From JACCZX01 sp963801035 (lineage in GTDB: Bacteria; Pseudomonadota; Gammaproteobacteria; Burkholderiales; Burkholderiaceae_F), in the NCBI GenBank assembly GCA_963801035.1, contig CAWDDF010000007.1:434001-498000 (forward strand): 64,000 nt of DNA, written 5' to 3'. The position numbers were made by a program, and so were the translations under genes. A model generated the notes under the pieces. That model was given only the letters and a program-made list of their open reading frames with translations, made no database searches and was not told the origin of the DNA. The first letter of the stretch is position 1. The number at the start of each line of letters is the position of its first letter. Shown piece after piece: positions 17,083 to 25,768 of the stretch.

Positions 17083-17736
17083 ATGAATACTTCCGAGGCT
17101 AAAGTCGTTGTTGAAGCGGCGCTTCTTACCGCCGAGCAACCCCTATCGGTGCTTGACCTGCGTCGTCTGCTAAACGACGAGTTAAGCGCGGACACCGTGC
17201 GCATGCTGCTCGATCAACTACGCAGCGATTGGCAAGGGCGAGGGCTGGAGCTCGTCGCCATCTCTACTGGATGGCGCTTTCAGAGCGCACCCGCGATGCG
17301 TCATTACCTCGAGCGCTTGAATCCGGAGCGTCCGCCGAAGTACTCGCGCGCTGTCCTAGAAACCCTTGCGATCATTGCGTACAAACAACCGGTAACGCGT
17401 GGCGATATCGAAGATGTGCGCGGCGTGATGGTATCGAGCTCGGTGATCAAGACTCTCGAAGAACGCGGCTGGATCGAAGTCGTCGGTCATCGAGAAGTGC
17501 CAGGGCGACCTGCGTTGTTCAGCACCACCGCAGAATTTCTGAGTGACCTTGGTCTGCGTTCGCTTGCGGAGCTTCCATCATTGCAGGACGCTCGCGGCGA
17601 CGTGGAAGCGGAACTCGAGCTGCGACTCTCCGATACCGCAGACCCATCGTTGGCGGTTTCCCCGCTTTCTATATCCCAGTCGATGTCTTCAACCCAGTTG
17701 ACTTATTCCAACACCTCCTCGCCTCCCATCTCCTGA
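17083..17736 (+). CDS. scpB: Segregation and condensation protein B
   Basis: A 217-residue SMC-complex kleisin partner with two winged-helix domains, which helps condense and segregate the chromosome. Characteristic segments are VVEAALLTAEQPLSVLDLR near the N-terminus and YSRAVLETLAIIAYKQPVTRGDIE with VRGV (about 85-112), the most conserved part of ScpB. The partner scpA is not in this window. ATG 17083 gives the usual start; an in-frame ATG at 17053 is possible. The tail after residue 170 is low-complexity Ser/Thr-rich. The stop overlaps the rluB start (TGATG). Confidence 0.92.
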   Translation: MNTSEAKVVVEAALLTAEQPLSVLDLRRLLNDELSADTVRMLLDQLRSDWQGRGLELVAISTGWRFQSAPAMRHYLERLNPERPPKYSRAVLETLAIIAYKQPVTRGDIEDVRGVMVSSSVIKTLEERGWIEVVGHREVPGRPALFSTTAEFLSDLGLRSLAELPSLQDARGDVEAELELRLSDTADPSLAVSPLSISQSMSSTQLTYSNTSSPPIS

Positions 17737-19280
17737 TGAACACGCTCAATTCACCCGACGACCCCATTCCAGACGAGCCGATGGCATCGGACATCTCAGG
17801 CGAACTGACGGAAGCCGACGGCAATGTCGTGAACGGTAATGTGGCCGAACCCGAAAATTCGGCGGAGCCCGACGAAGTAGACGGGAACCGAAGCGAAACG
17901 CCCGCCAGCGGAAATGGACGTGGGCCGCGCCCCCGCGGGCGCAGGCGGCGTGGCCGCGGCGGTGATCGGGGTGGTGAGCGTGGTGGTGAGCGAGGCGATC
18001 GGTCACCGCGAGCTGAGCGGATTGCTGGTCCCGCTGGTGCCTCAGCGGTATCTGCGGCGTCTGCGGTTCCTGCGGAGCCACGCGCGCCTTTGGCGGGCGA
18101 TGGAGAGGACATCAATCCCGCTGCAATGGCAGAGACCGCACTATCACGCGACCTTTTGGAACGCGGCCGTCAAGCGGCCAAGCAGACGGAGCTGGCGCAG
18201 TCCGACAAACTGCACAAGGTATTGGCTGATGCTGGTATCGGATCGCGTCGCGATATGGAGGAACTGATCATCGCCGGCCGTGTTTCGGTGAACGGCGAAC
18301 CGGCGCATATCGGGCAGCGTGTACTCGCAAGCGATCAGGTGCGGATTAATGGCAAGCCGCTGGCGCGCAAAGCGCCAGGCCGCGCGCCGCGCGTGTTGCT
18401 GTATCACAAGCCCGTCGGCGAAATCGTCACGCAGGAAGATCCCGGTGCGCGGCCGACCGTTTTTGAAAAGCTGCCGAAAGTTTCAGGCGGACGCTGGGTT
18501 GCAGTGGGTCGGCTCGATTTGAATTCCGAAGGGCTGCTGATCTTTACCACTTCGGGTGAATTGGCGAATCGCCTGATGCATCCGCGTTATGAAGTCGAGC
18601 GCGAGTATGCGGTCAGAGTGCTGGGGGAGGTGAGCGAAGAGCAGCGCCAGAAGCTGCTTGATGGCGTCGAGTTGCAGGATGGGCCCGCCAGATTTTCGCG
18701 CGTCGATGAAGCCGGCGGCGACGGTGCGAACCGCTGGTATCGAGTTGCTATCAGCGAAGGACGCAATCGCGAAGTGCGGCGCATCTTTGAAGCGATCGGG
18801 CTCACGGTAAGCCGCTTGATTCGCATTCGCTACGGCTCGATTCAGTTACCGCGATCGTTGGCGCGTGGCCGGTTTCAGGAGTTGGCGCCGGAATGGGTGC
18901 AGGCTTGGGTTCACGATCTTGGCATCGGCATCGACGAGATCCGACAGCGTCAGGGCTCGTCCGAAGGTGGTCGCGGACGTGGCCGCGGCGGTCGTGGCGA
19001 CGGCAATCGAAAGCAAGGCAACCGCGACGGGCAGTTTGGGTCACAGGGCCGGCAGCCTGCGCAGAATTTTGGGCAGGGATTCAATGCCGGCAACGGCGGC
19101 CAAGCCGGACCGGGGCAGGGGTCTGGTCGAGGGCGCGGCAAACCCCAACAGGGAAACCGACCCCCGCGCCAGCCTGATCCGCTGACCAGTAGCGTGACTT
19201 ACATTGCCGCGGGGCATGGGCTACCCAACAACGGCAGACCGGCGCGCTTCAAGCGTGGAAAACCGCCGCGCAGCTTCTAA
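17736..19280 (+). CDS. rluB: 23S rRNA pseudouridine(2605) synthase (RluB type) with long low-complexity tails
   Basis: A 514-residue RsuA/RluB-family pseudouridine synthase. An S4 RNA-binding domain lies at about 158-210 (KLHKVLADAGIGSRRDMEEL), and the catalytic motif GRLDLNSEG holds D261. The enzyme core is normal, but the N-terminus carries about 150 residues with an RGRRRRGRGGDRGGERGGER tract, and the C-terminus about 100 residues rich in Gly, Arg, Gln and Asn. Such extensions are common in betaproteobacterial RluB and may add RNA affinity. It is translationally coupled to scpB, a linkage conserved in many bacteria. Confidence 0.93.
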   Translation: MNTLNSPDDPIPDEPMASDISGELTEADGNVVNGNVAEPENSAEPDEVDGNRSETPASGNGRGPRPRGRRRRGRGGDRGGERGGERGDRSPRAERIAGPAGASAVSAASAVPAEPRAPLAGDGEDINPAAMAETALSRDLLERGRQAAKQTELAQSDKLHKVLADAGIGSRRDMEELIIAGRVSVNGEPAHIGQRVLASDQVRINGKPLARKAPGRAPRVLLYHKPVGEIVTQEDPGARPTVFEKLPKVSGGRWVAVGRLDLNSEGLLIFTTSGELANRLMHPRYEVEREYAVRVLGEVSEEQRQKLLDGVELQDGPARFSRVDEAGGDGANRWYRVAISEGRNREVRRIFEAIGLTVSRLIRIRYGSIQLPRSLARGRFQELAPEWVQAWVHDLGIGIDEIRQRQGSSEGGRGRGRGGRGDGNRKQGNRDGQFGSQGRQPAQNFGQGFNAGNGGQAGPGQGSGRGRGKPQQGNRPPRQPDPLTSSVTYIAAGHGLPNNGRPARFKRGKPPRSF

Positions 19281-19310
19281 CCTGCGTTGTAGGAGCCGCA
19301 GCCGTCCCGC

Positions 19311-19340
19311 TTGTTGTGCGGCCGCTCTGCCCCATATAAT
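19311..19340 (+). promoter_or_regulatory. Predicted sigma-70 promoter of the rimP-nusA-infB operon
   Basis: A consensus -10 TATAAT at 19335-19340 is preceded by TTGTTG at 19311-19316 with an 18-nt spacer. It would start transcription near 19347, giving a leader of about 150 nt before rimP. This is the best-looking vegetative promoter I found in the window. Confidence 0.65.
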
Positions 19341-19421
19341 GCGCGGCTGCTGTTTTTTTGGGCTGCGTCGTTAGGCGCATCGAGGACCGCAGCGAGCCTA
19401 GTACAACAAAAATGGGCTAAG

Positions 19422-19446
19422 AAATGGGCTTTACGGCCCATTTTTT
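19422..19446 (+). terminator. Terminator-like hairpin in the rimP leader (possible attenuator)
   Basis: AAATGGGC (19422-19429) pairs with GCCCATTT (19436-19443) around a 6-nt loop, followed by a T-rich run. It sits between the predicted promoter and rimP. A second copy of the left arm at 19409-19417 can pair with the same right arm, allowing alternative folds. Rimp-leader attenuators before rimP-nusA-infB are known in gammaproteobacteria; that this is a betaproteobacterial counterpart is inference. Confidence 0.6.
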
Positions 19447-19494
19447 ATTTCAAGGCCCGATTTGTCGGCTGAGCGGGGGCGGTGCTGATTTCAG

Positions 19495-20106
19495 ATGGCT
19501 GAAGTGACAAACGATTTGTATCGGACAGTAGAACGCACCGTCGTCGGGATGGGCTATCAACTGGTCGACGTCGAGCGATTGGGTGCGGGTCTGTTGCGAG
19601 TAAGTCTTGATTCGGAAAACGGGGTCGGGTTGGAAGACTGCGAGCGCGTGAGTCGTCAACTGTCGCACCTCTTCGCGGTGGAGCAGGTCGATTATCAGCG
19701 GCTCGAGGTTTCGTCGCCCGGCTTGGACAGGCGCCTAAGAGGAGCGGACGACTTCGCGCGTTTTGCTGGGCAAGAAATCAACGTCCAGCTGTACGCGCCA
19801 TCGGCCGCAGCGGGGGGCCGCAAGCGGTTGCGGGGGCGTGTGTTGCAAGTAGTCGGCGGCGTTGGTGATGAGCGGTTGCAGCTAGAGCTAGTAGAAGATG
19901 AAACACCGGTGAAGCGCGTTCAGCGCGTGTCGAGAACAAGGGCACGAGAGCGGGCACCGGCAGTCGGGGTGATTGAAGTCGCGTTGAAGGACATCGACAA
20001 AGCGCGGCTCGTGCCGGAGCTGGACTTTCGGCCGGCTCGTTTGACTGCTTCGGGTGACGAAGCAGCGACGGTCGGTAGTGCGGGCAGTTTGGGGAGCAAA
20101 CATTAA
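19495..20106 (+). CDS. rimP: Ribosome maturation factor RimP
   Basis: A 203-residue protein needed for 30S subunit maturation. The N-terminal domain contains GYQLVDVERL, VSLDSENGVGLEDCERVSRQL and the signature LEVSSPGLDRRL (70-81). The C-terminal SH3-like domain is interrupted by a Lys/Arg-rich insertion (VKRVQRVSRTRARERAPA) and followed by a low-complexity tail, making the protein longer than the usual 150-160 residues. The TAA stop overlaps the nusA ATG by one base (TAATG). Confidence 0.95.
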   Translation: MAEVTNDLYRTVERTVVGMGYQLVDVERLGAGLLRVSLDSENGVGLEDCERVSRQLSHLFAVEQVDYQRLEVSSPGLDRRLRGADDFARFAGQEINVQLYAPSAAAGGRKRLRGRVLQVVGGVGDERLQLELVEDETPVKRVQRVSRTRARERAPAVGVIEVALKDIDKARLVPELDFRPARLTASGDEAATVGSAGSLGSKH

Positions 20107-21635
20107 TGAGCCGTGAGATTTTATTGTTGGTCGATGCGCTAGCGCGCGAAAAGAATGTGCCGAAAGACATCGTGTTCGGCGCGCTGGAGCTTGCACTGGC
20201 AACGGCGACTAAGAAGTTGTACGCCGAGGAAGACGTCGACATCCGGGTTGCGGTGGATCGGGAAACGGGCGAGTACGACGCGTTTCGCCGTTGGCTGGTG
20301 GTGCCCGATGAGGCGGGTCTGCAAGAGCCGGGTCATCACATCATCCTGTCCGACGCGCGCGAGCAAATTCCGGATATCGAGCTCGAAGAGCACATCGAAG
20401 AGCAACTGCCGCGGCAGGATCTCGGCCGCCGATTTGCGCAGGACACCAAGCAGGTCATCCTGCAAAAGATTCGAGATGCCGAGCGCGAACAGACGCTGAA
20501 CGACTTCCTTGCACGCGGCGATCAGATCGTCAGCGGCGCGATCAAGCGCATGGACAAGGGCGACGCCATCATCGAAGTGGGAAAGGTGGAAGCGCGGCTG
20601 CCGCGCAGCGACATGATTCCGAAGGAAAATCTGCGGATCGGCGATCGCATGCGTGCGTACGTGCAGAAGATCGATCGGACCGCGCGTGGGCCGCAGGTGA
20701 TTCTGTCGCGCACCTCCCCTGAGTTCCTGATGAAGCTGTTCGAGTTCGAGGTACCCGAAATCGAACAAGGGCTATTGGTAATCAAATCAGCCGCTCGCGA
20801 TCCGGGTGTGCGCGCGAAAATCGCCGTGTGGACCAACGATCGGCGTATTGATCCGATCGGCACCTGCGTCGGCATGCGCGGCTCGCGTGTGCAGGCCGTG
20901 ACCAACGAGCTAGCCGGTGAGCGCGTCGATATCGTGTTGTGGTCCGACGATCCGGCGCAGTTCGTCATCGGCGCGCTGGCCCCTGCCAACGTCTCGTCGA
21001 TTCTGGTCGATGAAGACAAGCATGCGATGGACGTCGTCGTCGACGAAGACAATCTGGCGATCGCAATCGGGCGCAGCGGCCAGAACGTTCGCCTGGCTTC
21101 GGAACTGACGGGCTGGCAGATCAATATCATGACGGCCGAAGAGTCTTCGACAAAACAGGAAGGCGAGCAGTCGTCGGTACGCGCGACTTTCGTCGAGAAG
21201 CTCGACGTCGATGAAGAGATCGCCAATATTTTGATCGGCGAGGGTTTTGGCAGCCTCGAAGAGATCGCTTATGTGCCGGTCAACGAGCTGCTCGAAATCG
21301 ATGCGTTCGACGAAGAAACCGTTGAGGAACTTCGCACTCGCGCGCGCAACGCGTTGCTGACCGAGGCGATCAAGCGTGAGGAAGGCGTCGAGCAGGCCGA
21401 AAAGGATCTGCTCGAGCTCGACGGCATGGACACTGCGCTATCGACGAAGCTCGCCGAGAACGCGATTCGCACGCGCGATGATCTCGCCGAGCTTGCAGTT
21501 GATGAGTTGACCGAGATGACCGGCATCGACGATGAACGCGCCAAAACGCTGATCATGGCGGCGCGCGCGCACTGGTTTGCCGACGAGGCGCAGGAGCAAT
21601 CGCAAGAGCAGGTGCAGGAAGTAGCAGGAAGGTAA
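20106..21635 (+). CDS. nusA: Transcription termination/antitermination protein NusA
   Basis: A 509-residue RNA polymerase-binding elongation factor. Domains in order: N-terminal RNAP-binding domain (1-130), S1 domain (about 135-200, IVSGAIKRMDKGDAIIEVGK), two KH domains (about 230-345, DPIGTCVGMRGSRVQAVTNEL and AIAIGRSGQNVRLASELTGW), then two acidic C-terminal helix-hairpin-helix repeats (about 365-500) typical of proteobacterial NusA. It is coupled to rimP and followed by infB after 12 nt. The upstream hairpin could allow NusA feedback on its own operon. Confidence 0.98.
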   Translation: MSREILLLVDALAREKNVPKDIVFGALELALATATKKLYAEEDVDIRVAVDRETGEYDAFRRWLVVPDEAGLQEPGHHIILSDAREQIPDIELEEHIEEQLPRQDLGRRFAQDTKQVILQKIRDAEREQTLNDFLARGDQIVSGAIKRMDKGDAIIEVGKVEARLPRSDMIPKENLRIGDRMRAYVQKIDRTARGPQVILSRTSPEFLMKLFEFEVPEIEQGLLVIKSAARDPGVRAKIAVWTNDRRIDPIGTCVGMRGSRVQAVTNELAGERVDIVLWSDDPAQFVIGALAPANVSSILVDEDKHAMDVVVDEDNLAIAIGRSGQNVRLASELTGWQINIMTAEESSTKQEGEQSSVRATFVEKLDVDEEIANILIGEGFGSLEEIAYVPVNELLEIDAFDEETVEELRTRARNALLTEAIKREEGVEQAEKDLLELDGMDTALSTKLAENAIRTRDDLAELAVDELTEMTGIDDERAKTLIMAARAHWFADEAQEQSQEQVQEVAGR

Positions 21636-21647
21636 GGATAAGAGTCT

Positions 21648-24395
21648 ATGGCGAGTACAACCGTGTCCCAGTTTGCGACGGAGCTTCGAGTTCCGCCGCA
21701 GTTGCTGCTCGAGCAATTGAGCGCGGCCGGAGTATTGAAGAAAGCAGAATCCGACGCGCTGAGCGAGGACGACAAGTCGCGTCTGCTCGAATCGCTGCGC
21801 AAGGCACACGGCGGCGGAGGCGAGAAGAAAAAGATCACGCTGACGCGCAAGCAAACCACGGAAATCAAGCAGGCTGATGCATCCGGAAAGGCGCGCACGA
21901 TTCAGGTCGAGGTGCGCAAAAAGCGCGTGTTCGTCAAGCGCGACGGAGCGGCACCCGACGCGGCAGTTGAGGCTGCGTCGGAAGCTGCACCGGTAGCTAC
22001 ACCGATCATCGACGAAGCCGAACTGGCGAAGCGCGAGGAAGAAGCTCGCCGTCAGGCGGAGTTGATCACGCGTCAGACAGCAGCAGCACGCGAGAAGGCC
22101 GACCGTGCGCAGCGCGATCTGAACGATGCGCAGCAGAAAGAACAAAAAGATCTGAAGGCGGTGCAGGCACGCCAGACCGAGGCGACCGAAGAATTGGCCA
22201 AGGCCGAGCGCGCTCAGAAGGAAGCCGAGTTGGTCGCAAAGCAGGCGGCCGACGCGCAGCAGCGCGCCAAGCGTGCCGTCGAAGACGAAGTCGCAGCGAT
22301 CAAGTCGATGATGGCGGCGCCGAAAAAAGTTGCAAAGCCACCGGAGGCAGCGCCGCAAGGTACGTTGCATAAGCCTGCAGCGAAAACCGAAGTCAAGCCG
22401 GGCGCGAAGAAGGAAGACAAGAAGCCGGGCGTCAAGGAAATCAAGTCGGGCAAGCTCGCCTCGAGCTGGTCTGAAGAGCAACAGAAAAAGCGGCTACTGA
22501 AGACGCGTGGCGATACGTCGGGCGGAGCTGGAGGCTGGCGCGGTCCGCGCGGCAACCGTAAGCAGGATCGCCACGACGAATCCAATGGCGCGGCAGCAAC
22601 GCCGATGCCGGTCGAAGCAGTGGTGCGCGATATTGCGGTGCCCGAGACGATCACGGTCGCGGAGCTGGCGCACAAGATGTCAGTCAAGGCGTCCGAGGTC
22701 ATCAAGACATTGATGAAGCTCGGGCAGATGGTGACGATCAATCAGGTCCTCGATCAGGACACCGCGATCATCGTTGTCGGCGAGATGGGACATACCGCGC
22801 ATGCGGCGAAGCTCGACGATCCGGAAGCACTGCTTGCTGAATCTGAGTCAGTCGTTGTACCTAGCGAAGCGCCGCTCGAGCCGCGGCCTCCGGTGGTGAC
22901 GATCATGGGCCACGTCGATCATGGCAAGACATCGCTGCTCGACTACATCCGGCGCACCAAGGTCGCGGCGGGTGAGGCGGGTGGAATCACGCAGCACATC
23001 GGCGCGTATCACGTCGAGACGCCGCGCGGCATCATCACGTTCCTCGATACGCCGGGCCACGAAGCATTCACTGCCATGCGTGCGCGCGGCGCGAAGGCAA
23101 CCGACATCGTGATTCTTGTCGTTGCTGCCGACGACGGAGTGATGCCGCAGACCAAGGAGGCGATCGCGCATGCAAAGGCGGCCAATGTTCCGTTGGTCGT
23201 CGCACTGAACAAGATCGACAAGCCCGAAGCGAATCCCGACCGGGTCAAGCAGGAACTCGTGACGAACGAGGTCGTGCCTGAGGAATACGGCGGCGAATCG
23301 CCGTTCATTCCGGTGTCCGCAAAGACCGGCGAAGGCATCGACGCGTTGCTGGAGAACGTATTGCTGCAGGCCGAAGTGCTCGAACTTAAAGCCGTCAGGA
23401 ATGGCCCTGCCAAGGGATTGGTCATCGAATCGCAGCTCGACAAAGGCCGCGGTCCGGTCGCCACCGTGCTGGTGCAAAGTGGAACGCTGAAGCGTGGCGA
23501 CGTGGTGCTGGCAGGCTCCGCATTCGGTCGCGTGCGAGCAATGCTCGACGAAACCGGCAAGCCGGTGACCGAAGCGGGCCCGTCGATTCCGGTAGAGATT
23601 CAAGGGCTATCGGACGTACCAGGCGCCGGCGATGAATTGATGGTGCTGGGTGACGAGCGTAAGGCGCGCGAGATCGCGCTCTATCGTCAGGGCAAGTTCC
23701 GCGACACCAAGCTTGCCAAGCAGCAGGCAGCGAAGCTTGAAGGCATGTTCGAGGCCGGCGCCGAAGGCGCTGTGGCCGTTCGCGTGTTGCCGCTGATCAT
23801 CAAGGCCGACGTGCAGGGGTCGCAGGAGGCGCTGAACCAGGCGCTCGTCAAGCTGTCGACCGATGAAGTCAAGGTGCAAGTGGTGCACGGCCAGGTGGGA
23901 GGTATCACCGAGAGTGACGTGAATCTGGCAATCGCATCGAAGGCAGTCATCATCGGCTTTAACGTGCGCGCCGATCAGTCGGCGCGCAAGTTGGCCGAAA
24001 GCAATGGCATCGACGTTCGCTACTACAACATCATCTACGAAGCGGTCGATGAGGTCAGGAATGCATTGTCGGGCCTGCTCGCGCCGGAGCATCGCGAGAA
24101 CGTGCTCGGACTGGTCGAGATTCGCCAGATCTTCCGAGTGCCGAAGGTTGGCGCGGTCGCTGGCTGCATGGTGCTCGATGGGGTCGTTCGCAGGACAGCG
24201 CAAGCGAGACTCCTGCGCGACAACGTCGTGATCTGGACCGGCGAACTCGATTCGCTGAAGCGTTTCAAGGACGACGTGCGCGAGGTCAAGGCAGGGTTCG
24301 AGTGCGGCTTGAGCCTTAAGGGCTACGACGACATCAAAGAGCGCGATCAGCTCGAGATATTCGAGATGCAGGAAGTGGCGCGGACATTGTCGTAA
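21648..24395 (+). CDS. infB: Translation initiation factor IF-2
   Basis: A 915-residue GTPase that places initiator tRNA on the 30S subunit. The N-terminal IF2_N domain (VSQFATELRVPPQLLLEQLS) is followed by a long charged Ala/Lys/Glu-rich linker (about 70-300). The second IF2_N-like segment ITVAELAHKMSVKASEVIKTL leads into the G domain, with GHVDHGKT (G1) near residue 420, DTPGH, NKID and SAK. The C-terminal domains end in EIFEMQEVARTLS, the usual IF-2 end. The length is normal for betaproteobacteria. It sits in the conserved nusA-infB-rbfA order. Confidence 0.98.
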   Translation: MASTTVSQFATELRVPPQLLLEQLSAAGVLKKAESDALSEDDKSRLLESLRKAHGGGGEKKKITLTRKQTTEIKQADASGKARTIQVEVRKKRVFVKRDGAAPDAAVEAASEAAPVATPIIDEAELAKREEEARRQAELITRQTAAAREKADRAQRDLNDAQQKEQKDLKAVQARQTEATEELAKAERAQKEAELVAKQAADAQQRAKRAVEDEVAAIKSMMAAPKKVAKPPEAAPQGTLHKPAAKTEVKPGAKKEDKKPGVKEIKSGKLASSWSEEQQKKRLLKTRGDTSGGAGGWRGPRGNRKQDRHDESNGAAATPMPVEAVVRDIAVPETITVAELAHKMSVKASEVIKTLMKLGQMVTINQVLDQDTAIIVVGEMGHTAHAAKLDDPEALLAESESVVVPSEAPLEPRPPVVTIMGHVDHGKTSLLDYIRRTKVAAGEAGGITQHIGAYHVETPRGIITFLDTPGHEAFTAMRARGAKATDIVILVVAADDGVMPQTKEAIAHAKAANVPLVVALNKIDKPEANPDRVKQELVTNEVVPEEYGGESPFIPVSAKTGEGIDALLENVLLQAEVLELKAVRNGPAKGLVIESQLDKGRGPVATVLVQSGTLKRGDVVLAGSAFGRVRAMLDETGKPVTEAGPSIPVEIQGLSDVPGAGDELMVLGDERKAREIALYRQGKFRDTKLAKQQAAKLEGMFEAGAEGAVAVRVLPLIIKADVQGSQEALNQALVKLSTDEVKVQVVHGQVGGITESDVNLAIASKAVIIGFNVRADQSARKLAESNGIDVRYYNIIYEAVDEVRNALSGLLAPEHRENVLGLVEIRQIFRVPKVGAVAGCMVLDGVVRRTAQARLLRDNVVIWTGELDSLKRFKDDVREVKAGFECGLSLKGYDDIKERDQLEIFEMQEVARTLS

Positions 24396-24426
24396 AATGA
24401 GCTTAAGCCGACCGTGAGCGTGATCA

Positions 24427-24784
24427 ATGAAACCAGCAACCAAACCCGGCCGTGGGCTGCGCATTGCGGATCAGATTCAGCGCGATGTGGCGGAGATGAT
24501 TCAGCGCGAGGTCTCGGTTCGAGCGCGCTGGTTTGGTGACGTTGACCGGTGTTGAAGTTTCAGCCGACTACGCGCACGCAAAGGTCTACTTCACGACGAT
24601 CGGTGCCCCGGTCGAGGCCGCGCAACACGTGTTGAATGAAAAGGCGGGGTACTTTCACTCGCTGCTGTTCAAGCGTCTGACGATTCATACGATTCCGCGG
24701 CTGACGTTCGTGCACGACGAGTCGGTCTCGCGCGGCATTGAAATCGACCGCTTGATCGAGCAGGCCAATCGGAATTCGGGATAG
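24427..24784 (+). CDS. rbfA: Ribosome-binding factor A (reading frame broken by an apparent +1 insertion)
   Basis: Two frames together make RbfA, the cold-shock 30S maturation factor. The first, from ATG 24427, reads MKPATKPGRGLRIADQIQRD and continues to MIQREV before running into a stop. The second, offset by one base, reads LVTLTGVEVSADYAHAKVYF and continues to IDRLIEQANRNSG, ending at 24784. Removing one base near 24521-24526 restores the continuous family sequence REV-xxRxG-LVTLTG at the right spacing. The gene is short for the family only because the frames are split. Position after infB and 2 nt before truB is conserved. It is likely functional in the organism and misread here. Confidence 0.85.
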
Positions 24785-24786
24785 GT

Positions 24787-25768
24787 ATGTCGAAGCGCGC
24801 TCGCGTTCGCGGGGAGCGAATAAACGGCGTGCTACTGCTCGACAAGCCGGGTGGCATGACTTCGAACGCCGCGCTGCAGAAAGCGCGGCGACTGTTGAAC
24901 GCGGCGAAGGCAGGGCATACCGGCACGCTCGATCCAATGGCGACCGGATTGCTGCCGTTAACGTTCGGCGAAGCGACGAAGTTTTCCGCCGATCTGCTTA
25001 ACGCGGACAAGTCGTATCGAGCGACGATCAAGCTCGGCGTGACGACAACGAGCGGCGATGCCGATGGAACAGTCGTCGCAACATGCGAAGTCGACGTGCC
25101 GGATCAGGAGGTGCAAGCGACGCTGTCGCGCTTCGTCGGCGCGATCGAGCAGGTGCCGCCGATGCTTTCGGCACTGAAGCACGATGGACAGCCGCTTTAC
25201 AAGCTGGCGCGTGCAGGAGGCAATGTCGAGCGAGCGCCGCGACAGGTTTCGGTGCATCGATTGACGTTGGTCGAGCGCCGCGAAGATGAGCTCGTGGTCG
25301 ATGTCGACTGCAGCAAGGGCACGTACGTGCGAGTGCTGGCAGAAGACATTGGTCGCGCGCTTGGGATGCGGAGCGCACCTGAGCGCGCTGCGCCGAATGC
25401 GCGCGGGACGGCTCAGCGTTGATGACGCGGTAACGCTTGCGACGCTCGAAGCGCTGGCGCCGGAAATGCGCCTCGCCAGGCTGCTGCCGGAAGACGAGCT
25501 GCTGGCGTCATTGGCGACCGTACTGCTCGACGACGCCCATGCCGCGCGCTTTCGGCAAGGGCAGCGTCTGGCGCTCGATGCCGAGCCGCGCGGCAGCCGG
25601 GTACGCGTCTATGGCGGTGGGAATGAATTGCTCGGCACAGCCACCATCAGCGAGTGGGGTGTCGTCGAGCCCGAACGGTTAGTGACGAATTACTTAGCAG
25701 AACTGAAAAGAACGAGAGCCTCTGATGAAACGCCCCATTCGCAACGTCGCGATCATCGCGCACGTTGA
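24787..25768 (+). CDS. truB: tRNA pseudouridine(55) synthase (reading frame broken by an apparent +1 insertion)
   Basis: TruB makes pseudouridine 55 in tRNA. The first frame (24787 onward) holds INGVLLLDKPGGMTSN, the catalytic GHTGTLDPMATGLLP segment with its aspartate, and CSKGTYVRVLAEDIGRALG. It then shifts at about 25362-25366; the second frame continues CGAHLSALRRMRAGRLSVDD and the C-terminal PUA-like part to 25768. Removing one T in the GCGCTTGGG tract gives GRALGCGAHLSALRR, matching the family. The end overlaps the start of typA by 44 nt. Probably an intact gene with a sequence error. Confidence 0.88.

Noticed and set aside
21438..24464. Long minus-strand open frames opposite infB (up to 347 codons)
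   Set aside because: They are antisense shadows of the conserved, GC-rich infB gene; their translations are Arg/Leu/Asp-rich and show no family motif.
24510..24545. GGTTCGAG-like segment resembling a tRNA T-loop
   Set aside because: It lies within rbfA and no cloverleaf arms can be built around it; no tRNA gene was found in the window.
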